The translations under genes were made by a program, and so were the position numbers. A DNA stretch of 64,000 nucleotides, from assembly GCF_900117315.1 (NCBI RefSeq), contig NZ_LT630337.1, forward strand, positions 2,551,601 to 2,615,600, given 5' to 3'. A model generated the notes under the pieces. It was not told the DNA's origin. It ran no database searches and saw only the letters and a list, made by a program, of their open reading frames with translations. This document shows positions 53,779 through 63,061 of the stretch, piece by piece. The stretch is from Bacillus massilinigeriensis. Lineage in GTDB: Bacteria > Bacillota > Bacilli > Bacillales > Cytobacillaceae. How positions within the stretch are numbered: the first letter of the stretch is position 1; every line of letters begins with the position of its first letter.

Positions 53779-54630
53779 TTATTTCGATAAGTCCTTGACC
53801 CAAACATTCATGTTTTCAAGTTTGTCAAAGATATAGCAATTGTTCATTAACCTTCCTCGATAGCTATAGCCTAGCTGATGTAATGCTGCATTCATCCCAA
53901 ATGAAAGTGCACGTGCAAGGGAATAAGCATAATAAATGCCTTCATGGACTAATTCTTCCTCAAGCTTTAATAGGAGTATTTTAAGTAACCCATGTTTCCG
54001 ATGCTCTGGCAAGGTTGCACAATCGGTTAGTTCGGCATTTTTATAAAAGACATTCCTTTCAGCAGATGCTGAACAAACGATTTTTTCACCATTTTTAAAG
54101 GCGAAATAGATCGTCCCATTATCAATCGTTTTTTCAATGTATTTTGGATCATGAAGTGGAGTTGGATAGATTTCAAATACTTTTTGATAAAGGGTCGCTA
54201 GGGGAATAGCATCCTGCTTTGATATTTTTATTAATTGGTAATCCTTTGGAACAGGTTGGTGCTCGTTTGACTTATCTAGCTTTTGAACATTCTTTAAAAT
54301 TTTATCTTCTTCTATCCAATAAATATTTGTCTTCCTCTCCTTCGTTAAGTATTTGCAGAAAAGGTAGGCATCTGAACCAAGAAAATAATGATCAATCACC
54401 CCTTCACACTGATACCCATTTTCTAATAACGCATGATAATCCTTCCTTCTACCCTTAATAATTAGTTTTTGCACTTGTTCTTCATGAGCAATTTTTTCAA
54501 AAATATAAATGACATGATTGATATTCCCCTGATAATCATCTAACCTTAATCTCTTATTATAGGAATCAATAACCATTTTGATCGAATATTGTTTGGTAGA
54601 GATATCTTTTTGTTTCATCATATCTTTCAA
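53779..54630 (-). CDS. yodP: Beta-lysine N6-acetyltransferase (AblB/YodP)
   Basis: GNAT enzyme of about 283 aa that acetylates the side-chain amine of beta-lysine made by KamA, giving N-epsilon-acetyl-beta-lysine, a compatible solute in archaea. The C-terminal GNAT core includes LPEHRKHGLLKILLLKLEEEL, the acetyl-CoA loop. The open frame reaches 54678, but its first codons lie in the terminator at 54661-54690; TTG 54630 (AAAGGTGG at seven bases) or ATG 54621 is the probable start. Length then equals B. subtilis YodP (283). Confidence 0.88.
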   Translation of the reverse strand: MKDMMKQKDISTKQYSIKMVIDSYNKRLRLDDYQGNINHVIYIFEKIAHEEQVQKLIIKGRRKDYHALLENGYQCEGVIDHYFLGSDAYLFCKYLTKERKTNIYWIEEDKILKNVQKLDKSNEHQPVPKDYQLIKISKQDAIPLATLYQKVFEIYPTPLHDPKYIEKTIDNGTIYFAFKNGEKIVCSASAERNVFYKNAELTDCATLPEHRKHGLLKILLLKLEEELVHEGIYYAYSLARALSFGMNAALHQLGYSYRGRLMNNCYIFDKLENMNVWVKDLSK

Positions 54631-54660
54631 TTTGTCTTCCACCTTTCTAAAGTTAATAGG

Positions 54661-54690
54661 AAAAAAGAGGCAGTCCAAATTACTGCCTCC
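54661..54690 (-). terminator. Terminator-like hairpin between yodQ and yodP
   Basis: GAGGCAGT (54667-54674) pairs with ACTGCCTC (54682-54689) around a 7-base loop, and six T follow on the minus strand. It would reduce or end read-through from yodQ into yodP. Confidence 0.82.
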
Positions 54691-54719
54691 ATTTCATGAT
54701 GACCTATCTATTATTTTGT

Positions 54720-55985
54720 CTACTTAGATACTCCACACCATTTTATTATGGTTTGTGCAATAATCTTTGCTGATGTAAAAAGATCATCAAGAACGATATA
54801 TTCATTTGCATCATGTGCGACCTCTGTCACACCAGGGCCAAACACAACGACAGGTATACCGCCTACATTTGATAGAATTCCTCCATCTGTCCCCCATGGG
54901 GATGCCTCAATAACAGGAGGCTTATCTAAAACCCTCTGATAACTTGAAGATATTACCTCCATTAAAGGATGGGTTACATCAAGATTTCCAGGTTGCCACC
55001 GTCCTCCAAACCATTCAATCGTAGGGGGATTCTCTTGTAGCCATGAATCAGTTTCACCAACTGAAAGGATAGCTTCCTGCATTTCCTTCTCAGCAGCTTC
55101 CATCTGTTCATTTGGGGCGACCCCCATCCTTCCTTCTATGAAGGCAATATCCGGAACTGAGGATGGCCATTCCCCACTATAAATTTTTCCGATATTAATA
55201 GGGATGGGTATAGGAGTATCTTTGTATAATGGGTCTGTGATTTTAACGTTTCGTTTTCGCTCTAATTCTTGTATTTGTTGAATGATTTTAATCGCCTTCT
55301 CAATTGCAGATACCCCTTCATATCTTGTTCCACCATGGGCAGATTTCCCTTTTACTGCAATGCGAAACCACATGGACCCCTGTTGTTTCGGAAACAATTT
55401 CAATTTTGTTGGCTCTGGGATAATCGCCCCATCTGCTTTATAACCCCTTAAAACAGCTGAAAGTGTGCCTGCACCACCACTTTCTTCTTCAATGACGCTT
55501 TGAAAAATAACGTCTCCCTTTAATTTAATATCGGAAGAAATGATGGACTCGATTGCGAGAAGTAAGGCCACAGTCCCTCCTTTCATATCGGTTGATCCGC
55601 GACCGTATAGCCTACCTTCATGAATGATTCCACTAAAGGGGTCCTCCTCCCAGTCCCCCTTATCTCCTTCTGGAACTACGTCAATATGACTGTTTAATAT
55701 AATCGACTTTCCTCCCCCAGTCCCCTTTAATACTGCAACAACATTCGGGTTTCCTGAAAAGTCATCCCTATCAGAACGAAAGGCTGGGTGCCCGCTTATT
55801 GATTTCTTATCAATTTCCCAAATATCTAATTCAAGCCCTAACTGTCTACATTTTTCAATAATTACTGCTTGGGCTTTACTTTCATTTCCCCTGACACTAC
55901 CTTCTTGAACAAGCTTTTTTAACAGACGTAATCCTTTCATTTCGTGTTTTTGAATCCATTGCTTTACCCCTTCTTCATAATCCAA
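54720..55985 (-). CDS. yodQ: M20-family deacylase/peptidase (YodQ)
   Basis: A 421-aa metal-dependent amidohydrolase of the ArgE/DapE/CPG2 family. Metal ligands: His in LNSHIDVVPEGDKG, Asp in YGRGSTDMKGG, the catalytic Glu pair in VIEEESGG. B. subtilis YodQ is about 436 aa. It probably removes an acyl group from an amino acid derivative made by this operon; the exact substrate is unknown. It is followed by a terminator-like hairpin, with yodR 87 bases upstream. Confidence 0.88.
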   Translation of the reverse strand: MDYEEGVKQWIQKHEMKGLRLLKKLVQEGSVRGNESKAQAVIIEKCRQLGLELDIWEIDKKSISGHPAFRSDRDDFSGNPNVVAVLKGTGGGKSIILNSHIDVVPEGDKGDWEEDPFSGIIHEGRLYGRGSTDMKGGTVALLLAIESIISSDIKLKGDVIFQSVIEEESGGAGTLSAVLRGYKADGAIIPEPTKLKLFPKQQGSMWFRIAVKGKSAHGGTRYEGVSAIEKAIKIIQQIQELERKRNVKITDPLYKDTPIPIPINIGKIYSGEWPSSVPDIAFIEGRMGVAPNEQMEAAEKEMQEAILSVGETDSWLQENPPTIEWFGGRWQPGNLDVTHPLMEVISSSYQRVLDKPPVIEASPWGTDGGILSNVGGIPVVVFGPGVTEVAHDANEYIVLDDLFTSAKIIAQTIIKWCGVSK

Positions 55986-56072
55986 CCCTGGTCAGCTCCT
56001 CAATTAATATTAAAATATCTTTAATGGAAACTTATGATTTAATTATCATTGCATCAAAAAGAAGCCAGATTC

Positions 56073-56717
56073 TTAATGAGTAAACTCACAGTCAGTATGA
56101 TTTTTAATATCTACTAAACTATGTGGCTCAAATATTTCTAAAAGATGCAGTCCGGTTTTTGATACTGAAAATACCGCCATATCTGTAATAATTAAATCAG
56201 CACTTCTTGTGGAGGTGAGTGGTAAGGTGCAGTTTTCTACGATTTTCGGCTTCCCATCTTTATCTAGATGACTCATAACCACAATAACCTTCCTCGCCTT
56301 TTGTGCAAGCTCCATCGCTCCCCCCATTCCAGGAATTTTCTTCCCTGGAACGATCCAATTCGCTATATCCCCAAACCTGCTCACCTGAAGTGACCCTAGA
56401 ACTGTCATATCAAGGAATCCCCTTCGGATCATGCCAAAAGCTATTGCACTATCACAATAGGACGCAAAAGGGAGTGTTGTAACAGGATAGCCACCCGCAT
56501 TACATAAATTTTCATCTTCCATTCCCGCCATTGGGCTTGGTCCCATTCCCAAAATTCCATTTTCTGCATGGAAGACAACGTTCATATTGGGAGATAGGTG
56601 ATTAGGAATTAGCGAAGGGATTCCTATACCTAAATTGACAACCATCCCATTTTTTATTTCTTCAGCTGCTCTTTTTGCCATTCTATTGCGAATATCTACT
56701 CCCATGCCCATTTCCAA
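56073..56717 (-). CDS. yodR: CoA-transferase subunit B (YodR)
   Basis: A 214-aa beta subunit of a 3-oxoacid/acetoacetate-type CoA-transferase. The catalytic glutamate is in FHAENGILGMGP (SENG-type motif, near residue 51), and the family GxGxP loop is VNLGIGIPSL. With the 22-base-overlapping YodS it forms a heterodimer or heterotetramer that moves CoA between short-chain acids. A product of beta-lysine breakdown could be its substrate; this is inferred from the operon. Confidence 0.9.
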   Translation of the reverse strand: MEMGMGVDIRNRMAKRAAEEIKNGMVVNLGIGIPSLIPNHLSPNMNVVFHAENGILGMGPSPMAGMEDENLCNAGGYPVTTLPFASYCDSAIAFGMIRRGFLDMTVLGSLQVSRFGDIANWIVPGKKIPGMGGAMELAQKARKVIVVMSHLDKDGKPKIVENCTLPLTSTRSADLIITDMAVFSVSKTGLHLLEIFEPHSLVDIKNHTDCEFTH

Positions 56718-57391
56718 TTAACTCCTCTTGATGGAATGATATAATTTACAAAGACACCTGGTGTTACAATCTCCTCTGGGTTAAGATGGCCAATTGGAAC
56801 AATTTCCTCCACTTCAGCTATCGTTATATCTCCAGCCATTGCAACGAGTGGATTCGTATTTCTTGCACTCTTGTCATAAACAAGATTCCCATAGGAATCT
56901 GCCTTTTTGGCGTAAACAATAGAAACCTCGGCTGTTAGAGCAGTCTCTACCAAAAATTCCTCCCCTTGAAGTTCAAAGGTAGGTTTATTGCGAGCGACTA
57001 CCTCATTATCCTTTCCTATATCTGTTAGGATTGCTGCTAGTCCCACCCCTCCAGCTCTAATTCGTTCGGCCAATGTTCCCTGAGGTGAAAATTCCACTTC
57101 TAGCTTTCCTTCCGTCATTAGCTGCCCTGCTATAGGATTAGAGCCAATATGTGACGCAATAATTTTTTTAGCTAGCCCTTTGCTTACGATTTTCCCAATC
57201 CCAATATGAGGAAATCCAGTATCATTTCCAATTAATGTAAGTTCGCAAATCCCCTTTTCAATAATGGCATCTATTAATGTGGGTGGAGAACCGACCCCAC
57301 CAAACCCTCCGAACATTAAGGTCATACCACTATGAAAATGAGACATCGCCTCACTTAAGGTGACAATTTTTCCAAATGGATTCTCCGCCAT
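56696..57391 (-). CDS. yodS: CoA-transferase subunit A (YodS)
   Basis: A 231-aa alpha subunit of the same CoA-transferase; it has the GGFGGVGSPPTLIDAI loop (about 27-42) and the AQGTLAERIRAGG-equivalent SPQGTLAERIRAGGVG near residue 105, characteristic of SCOT/AtoD family subunit A. Its stop overlaps yodR by 22 bases and its start abuts the yodT stop, so the three are translationally coupled. Confidence 0.9.
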   Translation of the reverse strand: MAENPFGKIVTLSEAMSHFHSGMTLMFGGFGGVGSPPTLIDAIIEKGICELTLIGNDTGFPHIGIGKIVSKGLAKKIIASHIGSNPIAGQLMTEGKLEVEFSPQGTLAERIRAGGVGLAAILTDIGKDNEVVARNKPTFELQGEEFLVETALTAEVSIVYAKKADSYGNLVYDKSARNTNPLVAMAGDITIAEVEEIVPIGHLNPEEIVTPGVFVNYIIPSRGVNWKWAWE

Positions 57392-58747
57392 TTATGTTTC
57401 TTCTCCGTTCGTTTTATTTATTTTTTCTTCAAATTCTCGAAATGCTTTTGAAAGCAAATTCACTAACAAATCTAATTCTTGAAAGGTAATATTTAATGGA
57501 GGTGCGATTAATACGGCATCTCCATTGATTCCATCAAGACCTGCTCCTGCCGGGTAAAGGATTAATCCATTTCTTTGGGCAATTTTAATAATCATTTGCG
57601 TTACTTGAAGGTTTCTCGAGAAGGGCATTTTTGAATGAGAATCCTGGACAAATTCCATTCCAAGCAATAATCCTTTGCCGCGAATATCTCCAATAAAAGG
57701 ATATTGATTTTGCAATTCCTCTAGCTTTTCTCGCAAATAACTACTTTTTTCCTCAACCTTGTTCAAGATATTATTTTTTTCAAGATATTCTAAAACAGCC
57801 AATGACACGGCACATGCTTGTGGATTCGCGCTCAATGTGTGGCCACTCATAATCGATTTTGACCCTTTAATGATAGGCTCCATTACTTGATTGCTTACTA
57901 GTGTGGCTGCTATTGCCGTATAGCCAGCTCCCATACCCTTGCCTAATGTGACGATATCAGGTAAAACCCCCCAATGCTCACATGCAAGCATCGCTCCAGT
58001 TCTTCCACATCCGGTCATGACCTCATCTGCAATAAATAGAATGTCATGCTTTTCGCAAATTTCCTTTATTTCTTTGTAATAGTTTTTAGGAGGAGTAATC
58101 GCTCCACCAGCTGCTCCAATCACTGGTTCGGCAATAAATGCTGCAATATGCTTAGACCCTATTCTTTGAATGACAGAATCCAGCTCTTGAGCGCATTGTA
58201 GACCACATGTATCAGGGGCCAATCCGTATGGACAGCGATAACAATAGGGAGGGTTTATTACAGGGAATTCTTCTAAAAGGGAGACAAATCGTTCCCTTCG
58301 ACCAGGATGACCTGACATGGATAGAGAACCTAATGTAATTCCGTGATAGCTAACCCATCTAGATAAAACCTTTGTTTTTGTATGGACACCACGTTCCTGC
58401 CAGTATTGAATTGCTATTTTCATAGCGGTTTCTGTAGCCTCCGAACCACTATTGACGAAAAAGCTCCAATTTAAGTCACCCTTAGTAAGTTCAGACAATT
58501 TGTTTGCAAGTCTTTCTGCTGGTTCACTTGTAAACTGGGAACGATAAACAAAGGATACCTTTTTCGCTTGGTTATACATCGCTTCGATAATTTCCTCGAC
58601 ACCATGACCGATATTCGCTGTTATGGCACCCGATGAAGCATCTAAATATTTGTTACCATCCACATCAAAGAGGAATACCCCCTTACCATAATCAACTTTT
58701 GGATAAACCCCTTCTAAATCTGGTTTTATTAAATATGATTGGACCAT
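57392..58747 (-). CDS. yodT: Class III PLP aminotransferase (YodT)
   Basis: A 451-aa omega-aminotransferase-type enzyme. NSGSEATETAMKIA (about 110-123) binds the PLP phosphate, EPVIGAAGG and DEVMTGCGRTG hold the ring, and the Schiff-base Lys is in TLGKGMGAGY near residue 268. It transfers amino groups from omega- or beta-amino compounds to 2-oxo acids; a (acetylated) beta-lysine derivative is a candidate. It is the first gene of the unit yodT-yodS-yodR-yodQ, and a possible sigma-E -10 element lies about 55 bases upstream. Confidence 0.9.
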   Translation of the reverse strand: MVQSYLIKPDLEGVYPKVDYGKGVFLFDVDGNKYLDASSGAITANIGHGVEEIIEAMYNQAKKVSFVYRSQFTSEPAERLANKLSELTKGDLNWSFFVNSGSEATETAMKIAIQYWQERGVHTKTKVLSRWVSYHGITLGSLSMSGHPGRRERFVSLLEEFPVINPPYCYRCPYGLAPDTCGLQCAQELDSVIQRIGSKHIAAFIAEPVIGAAGGAITPPKNYYKEIKEICEKHDILFIADEVMTGCGRTGAMLACEHWGVLPDIVTLGKGMGAGYTAIAATLVSNQVMEPIIKGSKSIMSGHTLSANPQACAVSLAVLEYLEKNNILNKVEEKSSYLREKLEELQNQYPFIGDIRGKGLLLGMEFVQDSHSKMPFSRNLQVTQMIIKIAQRNGLILYPAGAGLDGINGDAVLIAPPLNITFQELDLLVNLLSKAFREFEEKINKTNGEET

Positions 58748-58800
58748 GCCCCTCCCCCATTCATTTAGGAAAAAACGTTGCTATTTTCAGCTCTCAATTC

Positions 58801-58808
58801 ATTGTATG
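58801..58808 (-). promoter_or_regulatory. Possible sigma-E -10 element upstream of yodT
   Basis: Minus-strand CATACAAT matches the sigma-E -10 consensus, and the B. subtilis kamA-yodPQRST operon is sigma-E dependent. The -35 side is not convincing, so this is tentative. Confidence 0.35.
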
Positions 58809-58866
58809 AGTAAAAAAAGAAATCTTTCTTATGGAGTTTTGAAAATTAAGGAATACCTACCTAAAT

Positions 58867-58911
58867 AAAAAAAGGAACTGAGCTCTATACGAGTCAGTTC
58901 TTTTTCTATTA
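58867..58911 (-). terminator. Terminator of the S66/flavoprotein unit
   Basis: Minus-strand GAACTGAC pairs with the CTCAGTTC region around an inner stem, and a long T run follows, 8 bases after the S66 stop. Confidence 0.82.
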
Positions 58912-58918
58912 TAAGCAT

Positions 58919-59899
58919 CTATTCTTCTTGCTCTATGACGATTTCTGTCCTTTGGCCGTTCGCTTTAACAGTTGCCATTGAACCGATTGGAATCGTTGCC
59001 AGAGGTTGAACGTGTCCAAAGTTGACGTTCGCAATAACAGGAATATGTTGTAGTTCTGGTTTTGAATGAATGATTTTTTTGATAGCCTCGTCAGTTACAT
59101 TCGAGTCTTTTTGAAAGCGACCAATTAGTACAGCCTTGATATCCTTTGCATCTGGTAATTGAAGAAGCGATTGTAAATCCCTTTCAAAAACGAGACTATG
59201 GGACTCGTAATCATCTTCAATAAATAGAATGGCATTCTTTAATGACGGCATATACTCCGTCCCCTGAAGCAAATTCATTGTACAAAGATTTCCACCAATA
59301 AGCCTGCCGCGGGCCTCACCTTCATGAATCACTAAGTATGAATCTTGCTCTATAAATTCTCGCTTCTCTTGATCTAAATACCAGGGATCATCACTCCAAT
59401 GGGAGGATGGTTGAATTTCGTATGGTGCATCGTTCGTCAATGCAGTTAGGAAGGATTCCATGGTGTAATCCAGACCATATTTCACCCCAAATGTAGAAAA
59501 AAATGGTCCCGAATAGGTGACTAAACCAGTTTTACGATAAATGGCAAGGCTTAAAGCAGTAATATCACTATATCCACAAAACACCTTTGGATTCCTTTTG
59601 ATTAACTCATAATCAATTGCATTTAATAGTTGATTGGAATTATAACCACCTAAAACGGTTAGGATCCCTTTAACATTTGGATCCTTAAAGGCATCATGTA
59701 AATCTTCTACCCTTTCATCAACGGAAGAACTAAAAAATTCATCATGCTCAAAAATATGAGTCCCATATGTAACTTGAAAGCCAAGCCCATGTAATCGCTC
59801 TGTTGCTATTGTTAGCTGCTCGTCCTTTATAATTGCAGCACTTGTAGATGGAGCAATTATTCTGATTTCATCACCTAGCTGTAATTTACTTGCAAACAT
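58919..59899 (-). CDS. LD-carboxypeptidase family protein (S66, MccF-like)
   Basis: A 326-aa S66 serine peptidase. The nucleophile region is FCGYSDITALSLAI (Ser near residue 107), and the Glu/His residues lie in the C-terminal part (FIEDDYES and NVNFGHVQP). Family members cleave the L,D bond of murein tetrapeptide or hydrolyse aminoacyl-nucleotides, as the microcin C immunity protein MccF does. The frame extends to 59932, but GAGGGGAG precedes ATG 59899. It follows the flavoprotein gene by 25 bases. Confidence 0.86.
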   Translation of the reverse strand: MFASKLQLGDEIRIIAPSTSAAIIKDEQLTIATERLHGLGFQVTYGTHIFEHDEFFSSSVDERVEDLHDAFKDPNVKGILTVLGGYNSNQLLNAIDYELIKRNPKVFCGYSDITALSLAIYRKTGLVTYSGPFFSTFGVKYGLDYTMESFLTALTNDAPYEIQPSSHWSDDPWYLDQEKREFIEQDSYLVIHEGEARGRLIGGNLCTMNLLQGTEYMPSLKNAILFIEDDYESHSLVFERDLQSLLQLPDAKDIKAVLIGRFQKDSNVTDEAIKKIIHSKPELQHIPVIANVNFGHVQPLATIPIGSMATVKANGQRTEIVIEQEE

Positions 59900-59924
59900 A
59901 CTTCTCCCCTCACATTCTATAAGG

Positions 59925-61391
59925 TTACACATGGATATTCTTGTATTCTACTTTTGAATGAATTTTATTAACAATATCACGGGCAATCCACACGCCACAA
60001 GCACTTGCTTGAGCTAAGCCTCTCGTCACACCAGCACCATCTCCACCAACATATAATCCGCTAATCTCAGTTTCAAAGTGATTATTTAATTTTGGGCGAG
60101 CAGAATAGAATTTTGCCTCTACACCGTAAAATAGTGTATGTTCCGAGGCTAGACCTGGTGTAACATGATTTAATGCCTCTGTCATTTCTATTAAACTTTT
60201 AAGTGTATTATATGGCAAAACGAGACCTAAGTCACCAGGTACAGCTTCCTTCAGGGTTGGTTCAATAAAACCTTCCTTGATCCTTTTTTCAGTTGACCTT
60301 CGACCTTTCAGTATATCACCGTATTTTTGAACAATCAGCCCACCATTGGATAAACTATTTGCAAGTCTAGAGATTCCATGGGCATACTCATTTGGTTTAT
60401 CAAACGGCTCTGAAAAGCTATGTGAAACAAGTAAGGCAAAATTGGTATTCATACTCCCCAATTTCGGATCCCGATAAGCATGACCATTGGCTAACATTGT
60501 TCCTGAATGATTCTCTACGACAACATGTCCAGATGGGTTGCTGCAGAATGTTCTTACCCTTGTGCCAACGGATGTATTATAGACAAATTTTCCTTCATAA
60601 AGATGCTGATTGATTTCCTCCATGACAATATTAGAGGTTTCAACACGGACACCGATATCTACCTGATTGTTTAACATTTGCAGTCTCCGTGATTTCATCA
60701 GCTTTGTAAGCCATACAGAGCCATCCCGGCCTGGTGCAATAACCACCTTTTCTGCTGTTAATTCTTCTTTAGATTTCAGCTTAATTCCAGTAATTTTGAA
60801 CCCTTCCGAATTCCTCTCGGTTAATAGATCCTCTACTTCTTTTTTATAAACCATATCAATCTTTTCTCTTAAATACTCATAAATACTTTTCATAATCTCT
60901 AAGTTTTGTTCCGTCCCTAAATGCCTAACTTGAGCGCGAAGCAATTTTAATCCAACTGCGTATCCTCGATGTTCGATATCCTTTACCTCAGGTGTTAATG
61001 GATTGGTAATGGTTTTTGTTGCCCCATGCTTCAGGTTGATTTCATCCACATATTTGATTAAATTAACAACGGTTGAATCGGGAAGGTAGTCTGTCATCCA
61101 GCCACCAAATTCACTGGTGATATTAAACTTTCCATCTGAGTAAGCTCCAGCACCTCCAAAGCCATTTGTGATAGAACACGCTGGCAGGCAACCAGCAAAT
61201 TCTTTTCTACCTGCAGCTGGTGGGCATTTTTCAATCCTTTTTTCCAAGATTGGACAATTTCTTCTATAAATATCATGACCTTTATCAATAAGCAGAATAT
61301 TTGCTTCCGGTAATTTTAATGTTAGTTCATAGCATGCAAAGATTCCTGCAGGACCTGCTCCAACAACAATCACATCATAGTTAGTCTTCAT
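59925..61391 (-). CDS. FAD-dependent oxidoreductase (COG2509-like)
   Basis: A 488-aa flavoprotein. DVIVVGAGPAGIFACYEL is the N-terminal FAD-binding Rossmann motif, GFGGAGAYSDGKFN (about 77-90) is the second conserved block, and VGGDGAGVTRGLAQASACG near the C-terminus is the FAD-closing motif. A Cys cluster (CPILEKRIEKCPPA and CLPAC, about 46-71) might bind a metal or iron-sulfur centre, or serve redox. The physiological substrate is unknown. It is the first gene of a two-gene unit with the S66 peptidase. Confidence 0.82.
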   Translation of the reverse strand: MKTNYDVIVVGAGPAGIFACYELTLKLPEANILLIDKGHDIYRRNCPILEKRIEKCPPAAGRKEFAGCLPACSITNGFGGAGAYSDGKFNITSEFGGWMTDYLPDSTVVNLIKYVDEINLKHGATKTITNPLTPEVKDIEHRGYAVGLKLLRAQVRHLGTEQNLEIMKSIYEYLREKIDMVYKKEVEDLLTERNSEGFKITGIKLKSKEELTAEKVVIAPGRDGSVWLTKLMKSRRLQMLNNQVDIGVRVETSNIVMEEINQHLYEGKFVYNTSVGTRVRTFCSNPSGHVVVENHSGTMLANGHAYRDPKLGSMNTNFALLVSHSFSEPFDKPNEYAHGISRLANSLSNGGLIVQKYGDILKGRRSTEKRIKEGFIEPTLKEAVPGDLGLVLPYNTLKSLIEMTEALNHVTPGLASEHTLFYGVEAKFYSARPKLNNHFETEISGLYVGGDGAGVTRGLAQASACGVWIARDIVNKIHSKVEYKNIHV

Positions 61392-61546
61392 CCGTATTCC
61401 CCCAGAACGTAATTCTTCGTATTTTTACCTCATCCTTTTTAAGCATATCATAAGTTTTTCCTTTTGTCGATTTAAAACACGAACTATATAAGTAAATATA
61501 ATATTAACGTTCGTGTTATCACTTGTGAATCTTCATTTGCTTCATG

Positions 61547-61617
61547 CAAAAATGACCATACTCTGTTTTGATTGTTTGTATATCCTTAAACAATCATAAA
61601 CGAGGAGCATGGTCTTC
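61547..61617 (-). terminator. Terminator of the YjcZ gene
   Basis: Outer arms (about 61553-61563 and 61604-61615) and an inner stem GATTGTTT/AAACAATC form a long hairpin, followed by T residues on the minus strand. 61392-61546 shows nothing else. Confidence 0.7.
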
Positions 61618-61635
61618 TTTTTTCGCTTTTATTGA

Positions 61636-61797
61636 TTATAATTTCCCGTAGCAGCTTGCACCAATAATGATGAGTAAAATAAATAATACGACAATCAGTA
61701 CAAAACAATTTCCTCCAAATCCACTATAACAAGGTTGTGCGTATCCAAAACCTTGATAACATGGATCACATCCACAAGAACCATATCCATATTGCAT
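61636..61797 (-). CDS. YjcZ-family sporulation protein
   Basis: Translation from ATG 61797 (GGAGTG eight bases upstream) gives 53 residues. The N-terminus is Gly/Tyr/Cys-rich (MQYGYGSCGCDPCYQGFGYA), and a C-terminal membrane helix (FVLIVVLFILLIIIGASCYG, about 32-51) follows. This layout is that of the YjcZ family, tiny sporulation-associated membrane proteins of Bacillus. Six Cys residues in 53 is notable; they may crosslink or bind metal in the coat. Confidence 0.85.
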   Translation of the reverse strand: MQYGYGSCGCDPCYQGFGYAQPCYSGFGGNCFVLIVVLFILLIIIGASCYGKL

Positions 61798-61885
61798 GCA
61801 TATATCACTCCTTGAATAACATTCATTTCGATATTAGCTTATGTTATAGGTACTTGACCTGCATGTGTATTTGCCTAAGTAAATA

Positions 61886-61938
61886 ATAAAAGCGAAAGCC
61901 GACAGATGGTCATTCCATTTCTGTCGGCTTTCGCTTTA
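61886..61938 (-). terminator. Terminator of msrA-msrB
   Basis: Perfect 17-bp stem (61889-61905 with 61921-61937) and a 15-base loop, overlapping the msrB stop codon. The minus-strand tail is T-rich. Confidence 0.9.
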
Positions 61939-62370
61939 TTTTTCATTAAATAGCTTTAAATACTCACCATAGCCTTCTTCTTGAAGCTTCTCCTTTGGTA
62001 TAAATCTTAACGCTGCAGAATTCATACAATATCTTAGACCTGTTGGCTCAGGTCCATCATCAAATACATGCCCTAGATGCGAATCGGCTGTCTTTGATCG
62101 GACCTCTGTGCGAATCATAAAATGACTTTTATCCTCTTTCTCAACAAGCTCCTCTTCATGTAGTGGCTTGGAAAAACTTGGCCATCCACAACCAGCATCG
62201 AATTTATCCTTTGAGCTAAACAGTGGTTTTCCTGAAACGAGATCCACATATATACCTTCGCGAAATTCATTCCAATATTCATTGCGAAAGGGTGGTTCTG
62301 TTCCGCTATTTTGCGTAACATGATATTGAATTTCAGTAAGTTGCTTTTTCAAATGATCCTTATCAGCCAT
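61936..62370 (-). CDS. msrB: Peptide-methionine (R)-S-oxide reductase MsrB
   Basis: A 144-aa SelR-type enzyme that reduces methionine-R-sulfoxide in proteins. The catalytic Cys is in [13 protein letters not shown] near the C-terminus. The usual zinc CxxC pairs are not seen in this form. GWPSF and [10 protein letters not shown] are conserved substrate-binding blocks. The frame starts at 62379 (GTG), but GGGG is best placed for ATG 62370. It overlaps msrA by 8 bases and is translated with it. Confidence 0.94.
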   Translation of the reverse strand: MADKDHLKKQLTEIQYHVTQNSGTEPPFRNEYWNEFREGIYVDLVSGKPLFSSKDKFDAGCGWPSFSKPLHEEELVEKEDKSHFMIRTEVRSKTADSHLGHVFDDGPEPTGLRYCMNSAALRFIPKEKLQEEGYGEYLKLFNEK

Positions 62371-62905
62371 TTCTTTCACCCCAATATTTTTTAGTAAAGG
62401 CCTCTCTCCCTGATCCCGTATGATAAGATTTATATCTTAAAGGATTTTTCTTATAAAAATGCTGGTGATAATCCTCCGCAGGAAAAAAGACTCCCGCTTG
62501 AAGGATCTTGGTTGCGATTGGCTTTCTAAATATTCCGCTTTCTTCGAGTTTTTTCTTTGATTTTTCCGCTGCTTGCTTTTGATCCTCATTATGATAAAAA
62601 ATGGCCGTTTGATAGGATGAACCTCTGTCGTAAAATTGACCCCCTTCATCCGTTGGATCAATTTGCTGCCAATATATTTCCAATAACCTTTCATATGAAA
62701 AGAGTGTAGGGTCAAATGTAATTTGCACCGCTTCATAATGCCCTGTTTTATCAGAACAAACCTCTTCATAAGTAGGGTTTTCTTTATGTCCACCGGTGTA
62801 GCCTGAAACCACTTTAATTATTCCAGGCTGCTCATCAAACGGCTTCACCATACACCAGAAGCATCCACCAGCAAATGTGGCTAATTCATAATTGTCCTCC
62901 GTCAA
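62363..62905 (-). CDS. msrA: Peptide-methionine (S)-S-oxide reductase MsrA
   Basis: A 180-aa enzyme that reduces methionine-S-sulfoxide. The catalytic motif is GGCFWC, followed by [10 protein letters not shown] and [15 protein letters not shown], closely like B. subtilis MsrA (177 aa). The frame runs to 62947, but GGAGGTG lies eight bases before TTG 62905, which gives the usual N-terminus ([17 protein letters not shown]). The first gene of the msrAB pair, with ypmS and a DUF4397 gene upstream. Confidence 0.94.
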   Translation of the reverse strand: MTEDNYELATFAGGCFWCMVKPFDEQPGIIKVVSGYTGGHKENPTYEEVCSDKTGHYEAVQITFDPTLFSYERLLEIYWQQIDPTDEGGQFYDRGSSYQTAIFYHNEDQKQAAEKSKKKLEESGIFRKPIATKILQAGVFFPAEDYHQHFYKKNPLRYKSYHTGSGREAFTKKYWGERNG

Positions 62906-63061
62906 TTGATACGCACCTCCATAGTAATAACCTTTTGATATTCCCACTATAAATTATATGATAACAGTAGTAATTTTCAAAAAATCCAGCTTTACTAAAC
63001 CTCCATCAACTTTCATACATATGTAATATATTTCGTTTAATTATTAAAGAGAGGGATGTGT

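Noticed and set aside
58801-58830. Sigma-54 promoter in front of yodT
   Set aside because: No TGGCAC-N5-TTGC match; only a sigma-E-like -10 is present.
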